Below the pieces are notes generated by a model. That model saw nothing but the letters and a program-made list of their open reading frames with translations. It made no database searches and had not been told where the DNA came from. The position numbers were made by a program, and so were the translations under genes. This document shows, one piece after another, positions 1-10,375 of a stretch of DNA of 64,000 nt. The first letter of the stretch is position 1; every line of letters begins with the position of its first letter. The DNA is taken from contig NC_089591.1 of NCBI RefSeq assembly GCF_019320115.1, positions 20,128,502 through 20,192,501 on the forward strand, written 5' to 3'. The DNA comes from Miscanthus floridulus (taxonomy: Eukaryota > Streptophyta > Magnoliopsida > Poales > Poaceae).

Positions 1-321
1 TCTCTAATGCGGCCACCGCTGCTCGACACCATCGGCACCACCTCAGTCCAGCGCCTCCTCCTCCTCAGCAATGTCATGGAGGTACATAGCGTGCGCGGTC
101 AAGTACTCCTAGTACATGCCATGCTGAGGACATGGAGCGGTCCCTACGGTTCCTGTGGATCCACCTGGTGTACTAGGAGCGGTACTGCCCGGCGTGAGAG
201 CGGCTACGGTGCCTGGTGCTCACGCCAGTCGAAGAACTAGATCCGCATCGACGGCAACATGCTCAGCTTCCCTGGACACAAGGTGTGTGAAGAGAAGGGG
301 GTGTTTTGCTCTTTGTTCAAT
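1..321. other. Unassigned left edge
   Basis: GC-rich sequence with short overlapping open frames in several phases and no recognisable domain, motif or repeat. It looks like the interior of a repeat whose left part lies outside the window. Nothing here supports a gene. Confidence 0.4.
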
Positions 322-390
322 AGATTTAATGGCCTTTAGTCCCTAGATTTAATGGCCTTTAGTCCCTAGATTTAATGGCCTTTAGTCCCT
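322..390. repeat. Three exact copies of a 23-bp tandem repeat
   Basis: The unit agatttaatggcctttagt plus ccct occurs three times without interruption (322-344, 345-367, 368-390). Its 'tttagtccct' core recurs in inverted form in the next 60 bases, so the array is probably an expansion inside the end of a small DNA transposon. Confidence 0.9.
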
Positions 391-460
391 AGATCAAACA
401 GGGTAGGAGTCCCTGGACTAAACTTTAGTCCAAGGACTAAAGGATCCAAACAAACCCTAA
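391..460. repeat. MITE-like terminus with short hairpin
   Basis: The stretch contains an inverted pair (ggactaaact / tttagtccaagg) and ends in ggatccaaacaaaccctaa. This resembles the outer end of grass Tourist/PIF-type MITEs, whose ends read GGG..TGTTTGGATCC and which duplicate TAA/TTA. Only one end is visible, so the element is partial or its boundary is unresolved. Confidence 0.35.
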
Positions 461-1358
461 GGCCATTGGGGTGAATACAAGTACCACCAAATAAGGCCTC
501 ACTACTTGGTTAAACCCTCATTGTTGGATGGAAGCCGCCGCCAATGCTCGGCTTCAGCATGGATGTTGTTCTTGGATGGACTGTCGGCAAATATCCTCTC
601 TCTCAATCCTCCCCTCCCATTCTGATCTCCACTCATTTGAATCCAGATCTATCCCCAAATTGTTTCCAAATCCGTGATTGATAGCTGCTCGTCTGATCTA
701 TTGATCCATTCGGTCAGCTTTGACTAGGATTGTCTCCATGCCCAAGACTCAGACCCTGAGGCCATTGGGGTGAATACAAGTATCGCCAAATAAGGTCCTC
801 ACTACTTGGTTAAACCCTCATTGTTGGATGGAAGCCACCGCTAACGCTCGGCTTCTGGATGGATGTTACTCTTGGGCGGACTGTCGGCAAATATCCTCTC
901 TCTCTCAACCCTCCCCTCCCATTCCAATCTCCACTCATATGAATCCAGATCCATCCCCAAATTGTTTCCAAATCCGTGATTGACAGCTGCTCAGTTTGAT
1001 CTATCAATCCATTCGGTCAGCTTTGCCTTGGGATTGTCTCCTGCCCAAGACTTCATACCCTGAGGCCATTGGGTTGAATACAAGTACCGTCAAATAAGGC
1101 ATCACTACTTAGGTTAAACCCTCATTGTTGGATTGAAGCTGTAGCCAACGCTCGGTTTTAGAATGGATGTTGCTCTTGGGTGGACTGTCGGCAAATATCC
1201 TCTCTCTCAACCCTCCCCTCCCCTCCCATTCCAATTTCCACTCATCTGAATCTAGATCATCCTCAAATTGTTTCCAAATCCGTGATTGATAGCTACTCAT
1301 CTGATATATCGATCCATTCAGCCAGGTTTGCCTGAGATTGCCTCCTGCCCGAGACTCG
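461..1358. repeat. Three tandem ~300-bp units upstream of the LINE
   Basis: Units begin with ggccattgggg/tgaatacaa at 461, 760 and 1064 (periods 299 and 304), and the third runs to about 1358. Each carries the same landmarks in order: 'ttaaaccctcattgttgga', a CT-rich tract (ctctctctcaa..cctcccctccc), 'caaattgtttccaaatcc' and 'gtgattgatagct' variants. Units differ by scattered substitutions and small indels, so the array is not recent. The CT-rich, promoter-like composition and the position before a LINE endonuclease suggest 5'-UTR monomers (inference). The complementary strand also has open frames through the units, so a duplicated antisense exon is an alternative. Confidence 0.85.
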
Positions 1359-2117
1359 ATTGAAAAAGTAGGCAGTTTGTCGGTTCATCCCCTCCCTCTC
1401 TCTCCACAAAATCCGCCATTGAATCTGCATCTCGCTTGCATTCCAACTCATAATCACCATCTGCGAAGCTAATCTCCTCATCCTTGACCCGAATCGTCTC
1501 TGCTTCCTCCGTTTCCAGAGTTAGAAAAGTCACTCAACCTAACTTTACTCCTGCTCGTTGGTGACGTTCTTGGCTGGGGGCTTGTGCGCGCACCCGAGGT
1601 GCTTCTTGTGCAAGCGACGTCGCCACGGAGCTTCTGGCCCTCAACGCTGCAGCACCCCCAACCTCCACCGTCGCCATCTCCTTCTGTCCCCTCCTCCTCC
1701 TCCGGCACCCGAAGCTTCTGGAACCGACGTCTCCCTCACTACTCTTTTCTATCGCTGCGCATCAGATCTGGAGAACAAAAGCTAGTTGCCTGGCTTGATC
1801 ACTGCCTGGTGCCTGCTGCTTGCATGGGCGACCAGGTCCAGCTCCCGCCTACCCGCGGCACGGTGGAGCCAACGTGTGCGCGGTGCGCTGCCCTGCAAGG
1901 TGTCGGCTGCTGCTTGTCTGCTACCCACCCGCGTGTGCGGCCATGATGCTGCTGGCCCTCCACCGGCTACCCAGCCACGGTTGCAGCCTCGCAGGTGGCC
2001 AGGCACCTGGCGTCCTCCATGTCTCATGCCTACTCTGTTTCGGTTGGAGTAATCTCTCAGCATCGGCCCAGCTTTGTGCTTATGCTTTGATCTTCTTCGC
2101 TCACATCTATGGTAAAA
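1359..2117. other. Possible LINE 5' region without a recognisable ORF1
   Basis: This GC-rich stretch lies between the tandem array and the endonuclease start. Plant L1-type LINEs normally carry an ORF1 with an RNA-binding domain and CCHC knuckle here; I see neither. On the minus strand a 71-codon open frame (1318-1533) is rich in Glu/Asp and could be the N-terminus of an unrelated antisense gene, but nothing identifies it. The region may be a 5' UTR, a replaced 5' end, or the remnant of another repeat. Confidence 0.35.
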
Positions 2118-2806
2118 TCATGAGTTTACTTAGCTGGAATTGCCGAGGCTTAGGACGGAGCCTCCGCAGTCTTAAGACGCAGCATCTTGCTTGTCTCATA
2201 TCATCAACTCATGCCCAGGTAACTTTCATATCCGAGACTAGAAACTCATGTATTAGTGCTGATGATTTAACGAATCACTTTCATATGTGCAATAGTTTTG
2301 TAGTTCCTGCACTTGGCCTCTCAGGTGGTCTCTTCTTGTCACTTGTATGTTTTAGCTTATGTTACGCCCAAATCTAATTCTAGTAGCTTTAATCTTGTCT
2401 GTATGTATGGCGATGCCCATAATCAACATACTAATTCCATATGGAATGATGTCTTCTTTTTTATTATGCAAAATCAAGGAACTCCAACTTTATGCATGGG
2501 AGATACCAATAATATAATGCATCCAAATGAAAAATGGGGACCTAGTCCACCTTCATCTTGCTCGAATTGAAAACTTTTGTGCTCTTGTTAAGCGGTGTGG
2601 TTTAATGGATTTTGGTTATAGTGGTCCTGCATATACTTGGACAAATAAATGTTTCACAGCTAATCCAACTTTTGAACGTTTAGATAGATGCCTTGGTGAC
2701 GCCAAGTGGTGTAGACTGTTTTCTTTTACAGTTGTGTACCACTTGCCTATGTTATACAACGATCATACTCTTATTCTAGCTATCATGAGCCCAAACCGCG
2801 CCAAGC
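2118..2806 (+). pseudogene. LINE ORF2 endonuclease domain (broken)
   Basis: The start MSLLSWNCRGLG is the classic N-terminal strand of the exonuclease-endonuclease-phosphatase fold used by L1 LINEs to nick target DNA. It is followed by VTFISETR and the glycine-rich LGLSGGL. The frame shifts near 2377, giving LVCMYGD and CMGDTNN (the GD.N motif), and shifts again near 2550 into LMDFGYSGPAYTWTN, FERLDR and NDH (2758-2766), the family's SDH catalytic His motif with Ser changed to Asn. Domain order and spacing fit L1-type LINEs. Two frameshifts make it non-functional. The start is the ATG before the conserved SWN motif. Confidence 0.85.
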
Positions 2807-3053
2807 CAAAAAGGAGATTTAAATTTCAGAATTGGTGGTTGACTGAAAATGATTTTCATGAGATGGCTCTCCAAGCATGGAATCAGGTTAGTGGTAAGCC
2901 TTTTCATGTACATACCAAGGAGATGGCCCGCACTATTAAGAAGTGGGTAAGAAAGAAAAAACCTCTCAACCAACAACTTTCTGATGTTGAAAGTGACCTT
3001 TCTATGCTGCAGCAAGACCTCCTCATCTTATAGATCGTGCCAAAGAAGAAATT

Positions 3054-4654
3054 TTGATCCAACAGCATAATTTGATCTTGACAAAATCACTGAGCCTTAC
3101 AGGCAATTATCTAAGAAGCATTGGACTACTGAGGGCGATAGAAACACCAGGTTCTTCCAGCAAGCTTGTACCCAGAGACGACAAAAAAATAGAATTCTTT
3201 TCATTAGTAAAGGAGAAAACAACATGGTGTCTAGCCCTTTGGATATTGCAAATGAATTCATATCTTATTTCACTAATCTCTTTACTTCTTCAATACCAAG
3301 GTTGGAATTTAATTTCAATTACGAGGGCACAATGGCTAATGAATTCATTAACTCTGTGCCAAGTATTGATGAGTGCTTTGCAGATTTTAAAGAGCATGAG
3401 GCTAAATGCTTCTCCTAGCCCAGATGGGTTCAATGTTGCTTTCTATAGGGCTGCCTGGCCTTGGATCAAGCATGATGTTCATAAATTGATCACCGACTTC
3501 TACATTAATGGTAATTTACATGCTTCGCTTAATGCTACTGAAATTGTTCTTATTCCGAAAAAGACCCACGCAAACCTGGTCACTGACTTCAGACCCATCA
3601 GCCTCACAAATGTAGTTTACAGGCTCATTGCAAAATCTTTAGCAAATAGGCTGAAAGAAGAGCTACCGGATTATATCCACCAATCCCAACATGCCTTCAT
3701 TCAGGGTAGGAGAATTACCGACAACATTATCATTGCTCAAGAAATTGTGCATTCTTTTAATCTCAAATCTTTTAACCATCATGCTTTTATGTTAAAAATT
3801 GATTTAGCAAAAGCATTTGATAGAATCTAATAGTCTTTTATTCTTAATGCTTTGTGACGTAAAGGGTACCATGGTCACTTCATCAACTTGTGCATGCATG
3901 CATCTCCTCCACTTGCTTTTCAGTCAACATTAATGGAGAAACGTATGGGAATTTCCAGGCAACAAGAGGAATAAGACATGATTGCCCACTGTCACCATAC
4001 TTATTTGTCATTGCTATAAATGAGTTGTCGTTGAGATTGCAGGAAGCATTGGGCAATGCAAATCTTATAGGTGACATATTAGGACCAGGATGCCCTCCTA
4101 TCCACTCTGTTCTCTTTGCTGACGATCTCATCATTTGTCGCAAGGCTGATTTGCAGGAAATACATGTAATAAATAATATCCTTGAGAACTTTTGTGCTAT
4201 GTTACGTCAAATTCCGAACTGGTCCAAATCATCTATTCTTTTTAGCAAAAAGGTGAGTCACACTGTTCGAACTCAGATCAAGGCTATTTTTCCGGTTGCT
4301 GGCTTCAACCACAATACTATGCACCTCGGACATCCTTGGATTATTAGCCATAGAGACAAAAACAAAGTGTATGATTTTATTTATCAAAAATTCAGATCTA
4401 GACTCACTCTCACTAAAGCAAACACTTTGAGCCATGCTGGGCGTTTAACTTTGATAAAATCAGTTTTTGCTTCTATTCCAATCTATTATATGGCTAATAT
4501 CTTGTTCTCTAAGGATTTTTTAGCCAAGCTCACAGCAATTATCAGGACCTTTTGGTGGCAAGGGGTACAAAAAGAACAACAAAGGAAACCTATCCATTAC
4601 AGGTCATGGGAGACAATTTGCAAGCCAAAAAATAAGGGGGGGTTTCGGAATTAG
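3054..4654 (+). pseudogene. LINE ORF2 reverse transcriptase (broken)
   Basis: Reverse transcriptase that would copy LINE RNA at a nicked target. Visible blocks in order: ASPSPDGFN, IVLIPKK, DFRPISLTN, QHAFIQGR and LKIDLAKAFDRI (to 3828), then stops at 3829-3834, then GYHGHFIN, TRGIRHDCPLSPYLF and the catalytic FADD at 4115-4126, followed by the thumb-like segment RLTLIKSV and TFWWQG. An intact line replaces TAA TAG after AFDRI with a Glu-Trp pair in most relatives (family knowledge). The catalytic Asp pair survives, but the frame is broken before 3420, at 3829 and near 3850. Confidence 0.9.
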
Positions 4655-5206
4655 AAAATTGGAATTAGTCCACAAAGGCAAGCTTATCAATACGGTGTGG
4701 AGGCTAGTCCATGATTCTAATTCAAATGTGGCCAAAATCATTAAAGCAAACTATTTCCTTATGGATCTCATTGGACTGCTCCTTCCTATTATCCAAAATC
4801 TACCTTTTGTCTTATATTTTAAGCATTAGACACCACCTTGAGCAAAATGTCACAATCCAATTTGTTAATGGCAATACCTCTATTTGGTCTCAACCATGGT
4901 GTCCCATATGGAAGGAGATGCATGATCGTTTAAACCTTGAACAATCTGATTACCAAATCCCAGAGAAGGTCTCTGATCTTTGGCTCCCACACTTTAGAAA
5001 GTGAGACAAAAGTAAGATTATAGCGCTCTATGGTCAACATACTTTGCAGGTTCTTTTGCAGAATCCTATTGTGGTGAGAGATGGGCTTGATATTTTGTGT
5101 GGGAAGCCGGTCTCTAGTGGCATGTGCTCAACAAAAAGCGCATATAAAATGCTAGCGAAGGAGGAGGCAGCAAGAAACCCACCATCTAACATTCCTATGC
5201 AGGTGT
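4655..5206 (+). pseudogene. LINE ORF2 post-RT segment, truncated
   Basis: After a frameshift near 4654 the text continues in the style of plant LINE ORF2 C-terminal regions: a GNTSIWSQPWCP block (4870-4905) and later SGMCSTKSAYKML (5116-5155), the segment that normally precedes the zinc-binding RVT domain. Coding similarity stops at 5206, where a CACTA terminus begins. The cysteine/histidine domain is missing. Confidence 0.7.
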
Positions 5207-5423
5207 CACTACTAGGAATATCCACTTTTAATTTTAGTTTTATGACTGAATTTATGATGAAAAACGGTTCATCATAGAAGCTGCGTCATACTTGAACTTC
5301 CATGACGAACCTCGAAATTTGTCATAGAAGTGGATAGATCTATGACAAAAAAACTGACCATCATAGAACTGTTTTGGCATGCGTGGCAGCAAGCAGCCAC
5401 ACTGGCGGGTGCTTTCATTGGAG

Positions 5424-5943
5424 ATGCTTTCCACGTGTACATGCTATAGCCTGTTGCATTGGAGATGGCTTGGGTATGTGTCACCTTCTTATTGCACAAC
5501 GTGGCCATCTCTAGTTCTTACACCTTTCAGGTTCTTACTAGACCATGTGTCGGGCCCCTATTGTTCCACATGTCAGTTTTCTATTGGCACACGTGTCGTA
5601 TTGCGGCTAGGGTCACGTGTCATTTCTTTATTGAACCATGTGTCGTATTTTTATTGGTCCACATGGCGTGACCACAATACCTACGTGTCTTTCTTTTACT
5701 CGACCATGTGTCTCGATGCTATACGTCTGCGTGTCAGTATTTTATTCAGCCACATGTCATGCCCTGAGCTATCCATGTGTCTTTTTCTGATTCGACCACA
5801 TGGCAGGATGGATTTATACCACGTATTTGGTTTGTATTGGCCCACGTGTCCGGTCCTGGCTCTTATATGTGTCATTCACTGGTTTGTCCACATGTCAAAT
5901 TCTTATTTAACAACGTGCCTATGTCAGATCTACCACATGCACA
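5424..5943. repeat. Subterminal array of 23-bp-phased CACGTG/CACATG motifs
   Basis: From 5542 to 5943 about 17 motifs of the form CCA(C/T)(A/G)TGTC follow each other almost exactly every 23 bases (units of 22-24 bp), with less regular copies back to 5424. The 14 bases between motifs are mostly unrelated, often T-rich, so the signal is a phased binding site and not a simple tandem duplication. En/Spm-type CACTA elements carry subterminal repeats bound by their own DNA-binding protein; this array is in the right place for that role. Confidence 0.85.
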
Positions 5944-6189
5944 CCAATCATTACATCAGAAAAAATGATTTTCAGATCTACACCTGCTGCACAAAATGAC
6001 TACATGCATAATTATATTGAACTTGAATCAAATAACAGCAGTTCAGCTCAGCAGTAAACCACTGATAGAGTTCACATATCAAGTTGCCAAAAGTTCACAT
6101 CAAAACAGCAAACAAACCATATGTTCACTGCATCTACAAGACTGAGAGTTACCAGTGTTTAAGAGCATGATATGCTCACGGGGCTTATT

Positions 6190-7990
6190 GTACTCCTATT
6201 GCTGTTTCTTGAACTCCTCAAACTCCCTATCAGTATTTTCTGCCATGCTCTTCAGTTGATCCACTTGTTCAGCGAGGCTAGCTAAACTTTCCTGTTGAGC
6301 AGCAAGCCGTTCCCAAAGTCTAGAGTAGCTTGTCCTGATATCAGCATTCTTCAAAGAAAAGATATTGCAGCTGGCCTAGGAGAGGACCTTGGAAATAACA
6401 TCAGCAATAGGTTCTGCCCGTATAGTTTTACATAGCTTCCAACGAAAATCAAGGAGTAAACATTAGGAAGAGGACTTAAATTGCAGAACTAGGAGATTAT
6501 TTCATTACAAGTAATGCATAGGTGTTCCTTAGCCTACTGCCGATAGAAATTCCTAAGCGCAATGCATAGGTAACATATTAATTGTTGTAATATTACAACT
6601 TCAAAATGATGGTGCCACTTTAGGCTCCTACTTTTCCTTCTTTTATGCCAATGGCTTCAGTAGATTTCAAAGAAAGCAAATGAAGGTACTTACCACTTCT
6701 TCTCTTGCAGCATCGCTCAGTCCCGTGTTGCTACTGGTATGGAAGTTGTTGAAGATTCCCACTACATCAATATCTTCATGAGGCCGATCATGTTCTTCAA
6801 CGAGCACTTCTTGATCATGTCCTATGTCCTTCTTGTTTTTGTCCTTCTGTTAAAATTGCACATGCCTTTATGTTGATATAAAAGGCATTGCGTATTTAAT
6901 ATAAAAAGAGTCACACAACCATCACTTACATATGCTTGTAGGTGGGCAACATAGGAGCGAAATCTAGTAACCTAGTGGTACTTGACTTTTGCATGGTTTC
7001 ACTTGTTCTGCTCTGAGACTACCTATAACCACAATTGTGTTAGACTGTAGCACAAGTAGGCCACATAAAGACTAGACAAGAAATAAATGAGTTCACACAC
7101 ACACACACACCTTGTTCTTGGAACTTAAGCACTTTGTGAACAAGCGCACACCACTATGCGTCATTCATGCAAGACACATGAGAGGTCTTTCTGATTTAAT
7201 CAGTGGGGACGCCGTTGAAGTAGGATCGCTTGAACCTAGTACCGTGTCTACCATATAATAGACTAGAATACACTCGTGCATGCTTCTTTTGTTGCTTCAT
7301 CATTATCATCAATGGCCAGCCTCAACTGCAGAAGTGTGAATGCAAATTAAATCCATTACTAAGTTGCTCAAGGCAGAGTTGAATGTCAACAACAAATAGC
7401 TTGGCCCCAAATTCATTGAGATGTTCGATCCATCGCTTGTAATGTTTATACTGCCAGAAAATTGGTACTTGAGACCTAATACTACACCTGCCCTTGAGGC
7501 AAACTTGGCAGCTTACAATGGATCATGTGGCCTTCTGTTCCCCTTGACAACCAAGATGGGCATCCTTGTTCCCATTGATTGGGTGGTTTTGTGAAGCCCA
7601 CCCTCCTTAGTTGCTTGCCTCGACTTTCTCGCTCTTCTCTACATTGGTACTACACAGTTTTCATACATTCAGATTGTTAGAAAAGTAACATGGATATCAA
7701 ATAGTATGACTTGATTTATAGACATGTCTAAGGTAGTACCAACCTTCGCAAGTTTGGTCATTCTGTGAGTGGGGAGGTTGAGTCTCCTCTTTGGCATGGC
7801 TAAGGTCATTTTCATGTGACTAGTCCCTCATAGGGTTTTGTTCACCTTGTGCATGCTGGCTTTTGGACCTAGTTGGAACTACAAGATGCTGCAACTCTGC
7901 TGGACTAGTTATCTTCACTCTCTTGGATTGCCATCCCCCAGGACCCATATCGGTGCTACCTTTTGCCGTGCTGGTAGGGACTTCTCTATG
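6190..7990 (-). pseudogene. CACTA-encoded plant transposase-like gene (Transposase_24 type), decayed
   Basis: On the minus strand coding-like blocks are separated by intron-like gaps. From the 5' side: an unassigned exon (about 7990-7742) ending near a GT; a block at about 7620-7440 reading AAKFASRAGVV; a block at 7320-7110 with FKRSYFN and ALVHK, resembling the KKRYF and QWKALV positions of plant Ptta/En/Spm transposase; an exon at 6846-6694 flanked by AG and GTAAGT; and a stop-free segment (6379-6196) predicted as coiled coil (ERLAAQQ, LASLAEQVDQL). Such genes encode the DNA-binding partner of CACTA transposition. In-frame stops (for example near 7530 and 7200) show decay. The family call rests on short similarities. 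Confidence 0.5.
7093..7110. repeat. (AC)9 microsatellite at a presumed splice donor
   Basis: Nine CA/AC dinucleotides lie directly at the minus-strand junction AACAAG|GTGTGTG of the decayed CACTA gene, so the repeat would form the start of the intron. Confidence 0.8.
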
Positions 7991-8501
7991 GCTTGTTCAA
8001 CCCACAGACTAAAATTGGAGAAACAAACTAAGCGACAAGCATGTAAAAATTGCATTGCTATCCACATAGAAAAGAATTGAATTGCACTGCTACCTAAACC
8101 AACCCCCCTCCCATCCCAACATGAGAAGATAGAACAAGCACCTCAATTGCAAGGGATACTGGCTCTTCTAAATCTCTATCTGTATCACCATATCCCTGAA
8201 CATGCACCCCTGCTTCAGGGAGATATTTCGGATGTCAACATGTATATTACAAAGGCATTTATTGAGTTAACCTTGTAAAATATCCACAAAATAGAGTAGG
8301 AGCATGCAAATTAGGCACCTAAACTATAGCTTATATGGAAGCCATTGCTTGAATAAAGGCACATGTGAACTACAGCTTATACAGAAGCTATTACTCGAAA
8401 TAAAGCACATGTGAAATACAATAAACTAAGAAACATGTAACCTCGTCACTATATATCTACATGTCCTAGGTTCAACCACTAGAATACAGCATGTATCATA
8501 A

Positions 8502-8639
8502 GGCCTTGTTTGGATGCGCATGTATTCATCTTGATCCACATGTGTTGAAGTACATTGGAATGGAATTAAACTAAGTTCCATTCTAATCCACTACAACACA
8601 TGTGGATTGAAGTGGATACACATGCATCCAAACAAGGCC
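8502..8639. mobile_element. Tourist-like MITE (138 bp)
   Basis: The termini ggccttgtttggatgc and gcatccaaacaaggcc are perfect inverted repeats and are flanked by a TAA on each side (8499-8501 and 8640-8642), the target duplication of PIF/Harbinger-related Tourist MITEs. The interior is also largely self-complementary (ccacatgtgtt / aacacatgtgg; ttccatt / aatggaa), so the whole element folds into one hairpin. It has no coding capacity and sits in the 5' part of the CACTA element. Confidence 0.95.
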
Positions 8640-8642
8640 TAA

Positions 8643-9794
8643 AAGGAATTTGGGACCCCTTCCTATTCCTAGCTACGCTGCGTCGTCGGCACCGCCCTCT
8701 TGTCATCCTAGTCATGAAAGTTGTGCAGCGGCATCGACTGAAGGGGTAGTAGATCCAGGGTGGTGGTCATCAATGATGATGCTAGGGCTTGGTTGTGACA
8801 GGTGCCGACGTAAGGGGATCGGATACGGATCTAGCTCTAGCTCTGGCTAGGGTTCAGAAAGGTAAGACAGAGGGTGAAACTGGAGAGTGGATGGGGAGTC
8901 AAGCTACTGTGCCGATGCACCTAGCTAGGGTTTAGACCGTGGTGGTAGAGGGGGCTAGGCTTTGGAGTGGGAGGAGAGACGGTGCAGCTGGTCCTGGCTG
9001 GAGAATGGAGATGGAGGTAGAGAAGATGACTCCTTGCGCTTTTATGTGGCCATCACAATACCACAAATACACTTGTCTAAAATTGATGGCATGTTAATCC
9101 AATTTTCCACGAGGGCAAAATAGAGAGAGAGAGATCTAATTTTCGGTTCGTGTTGGTGGCACTACTGCGCGTGGGGATTTCATTTTCGCTCGCAATCAAA
9201 TTTTCACATGGGCAGATTGCTGCCCCATCTGGCATCTGGTGAGCAGAGAGCCAGAGACCGAATTTTATATGATGAATGATGGTGATATATATGGAGTAAT
9301 ATACTAATGTATATGAACCGTCGGATCACCAATATTAATCCCCCAAGTTTTGGTGGACCCCCCAAGTTTCGGTGGACAACGACTCTTAACAGCGTTTATG
9401 TGTCGGTGATGCAATTACACTGGCACATGGGATAGTTTCACCGCTAAAGGCATTCTCTTAGTACCCATCTTTTCCTCTTTTGTGTGCCATTTCCATCATC
9501 AGTTTGCTCCCTCCGGTGCCACCCACCCTGCACCGCCTCCCCTCCCCTCCCCCCACCCTTCTCCCCCCCGCACACCAAAACCTCTTGCCCAGATCCTTCC
9601 ATGTCATGGGGATCTACTACACCTCGGTGATCTACCGTGTCACCGTCTGTCAGCGCACCACTCCTCCAATAAGCAAGCTAGTCGAGATCGCCTTCTCGCC
9701 TTGGCATGGTGAGGCCGTCTACAATCTCCTTTTTTTTCTTCATGATTGTATAGTGTTTGATGAAACACATGTGTAATTTTTTATGATTGTTGTA
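8643..9794. other. Unassigned stretch between the CACTA gene and the next coding relic
   Basis: The first 400 bases are GC-rich and could be the 5' UTR/promoter side of the minus-strand CACTA gene. From about 9060 sequence is AT-richer, with a GA repeat near 9125, a direct repeat of cccccaagttt and ggtggac (9341-9376), and a Pro-rich open frame at 9480-9776 that comes from a CCTCC/CACC-rich tract. I see no supported gene. Confidence 0.4.
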
Positions 9795-9834
9795 GATGGC
9801 ATGAATTAAAGTAAAAGCGGTCAGAACTACCACA

Positions 9835-10015
9835 TCGCAGAAAGAGCCAGAGGCAGGCAAACATTCTCCAAGAAGCAGAGGAATAGGCACCACTATAGCC
9901 TAGAAAGAGCTAGAGGAAGGCTCATAATCTCCCAAAAGCAGTGGAACAAGCACCACCACAACCTAGGAAGAGGTAGAGGAAGGCAAACAGTATCCGAGAA
10001 GTAGAGGAAGAAGCA
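9835..10015 (+). repeat. Three ~60-bp coding repeats
   Basis: Three units each begin with a Lys-Glu or Glu-Glu pair and read (K/E)E(P/L/V)E(A/E)G followed by (S/Y)P(R/K)S(R/S)G and a Thr-rich end. The second and third units start with TAG where the first starts with CAG. These look like amplified linker repeats at the start of the decayed ORF. Confidence 0.7.
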
Positions 10016-10243
10016 ACCAAAGCTATGCTAGCCCTAGAGTCTAGGAATTCTCGTAGGAGGACTCGAACAACCCGCCGACTAGCAGCAGCGTGAGGAGAGT
10101 GCTAAAATGGAATTTAGGATGAGGAGCTTACTGAGGAACAACTATAGCTCATGGCCGAGTTCCACTCCAAAAACTAGACCAGTCGCTTTGCACCTTTCTG
10201 GATCCAATCTATAGTTACTCATGGGCACGCGCGCTCACACTCA

Positions 10244-10375
10244 TGGAGGTTTGATGTATGCCACAATTGGTGGTATGAGGAGCAGTCGAGGAGGTAATTT
10301 GATGCTGCCAATGGTGGTATGAGGAGCAGTCGAGGTGGTTTGATGTCTGCCAATGGTGGTATGAGGAGCAGTAAT
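10244..10375 (+). repeat. Degenerate 40-50-bp tandem repeat (ggtatgaggagcagt)
   Basis: The block ggtggtatgaggagcagt recurs at about 10271, 10313 and 10358, with 'tttgatg' and 'gccaatggtgg' between copies. In one frame it encodes WWYEEQS-type repeats. Confidence 0.8.

Larger units (their letters stand above)
2118..5206 (+). mobile_element. LINE (L1-type non-LTR retrotransposon), decayed and cut by a CACTA insertion
   Basis: ORF2 features appear in the expected order: an apurinic-type endonuclease (2118-2800), a linker, reverse transcriptase with FADD (3420-4400), and a post-RT segment (4400-5206). At least three frameshifts and several stops break the ORF, so it is dead. Downstream CCHC/zf-RVT coding and the 3' poly(A) are absent because sequence switches at 5207 to a CACTA terminus. 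The rest of the LINE was not found elsewhere in the window, so a simple clean insertion with both LINE halves present cannot be demonstrated. Confidence 0.85.
5207..9060 (-). mobile_element. CACTA (En/Spm-type) transposon, one end identified
   Basis: At 5207 the sequence begins cactactaggaat, a canonical CACTA terminus, preceded by a possible 3-bp target site (tgt, 5204-5206). Behind it lie 'catcatagaa'/'tcatagaag' repeats (5270-5370), a phased subterminal motif array (5424-5943), and a decayed minus-strand gene with exon structure and transposase-like domains (about 6190-7990). With the gene on the minus strand, 5207 is the element's 3' end. I could not find the partner terminus (..tagtagtg), so the right boundary is a guess; the other end may be deleted. 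Confidence 0.7.

Noticed and set aside
9480..9776. Pro-rich 98-codon frame as a host gene
   Set aside because: It arises from a CCTCC/CACC-rich tract, overlaps another open frame, and has no recognisable domain.
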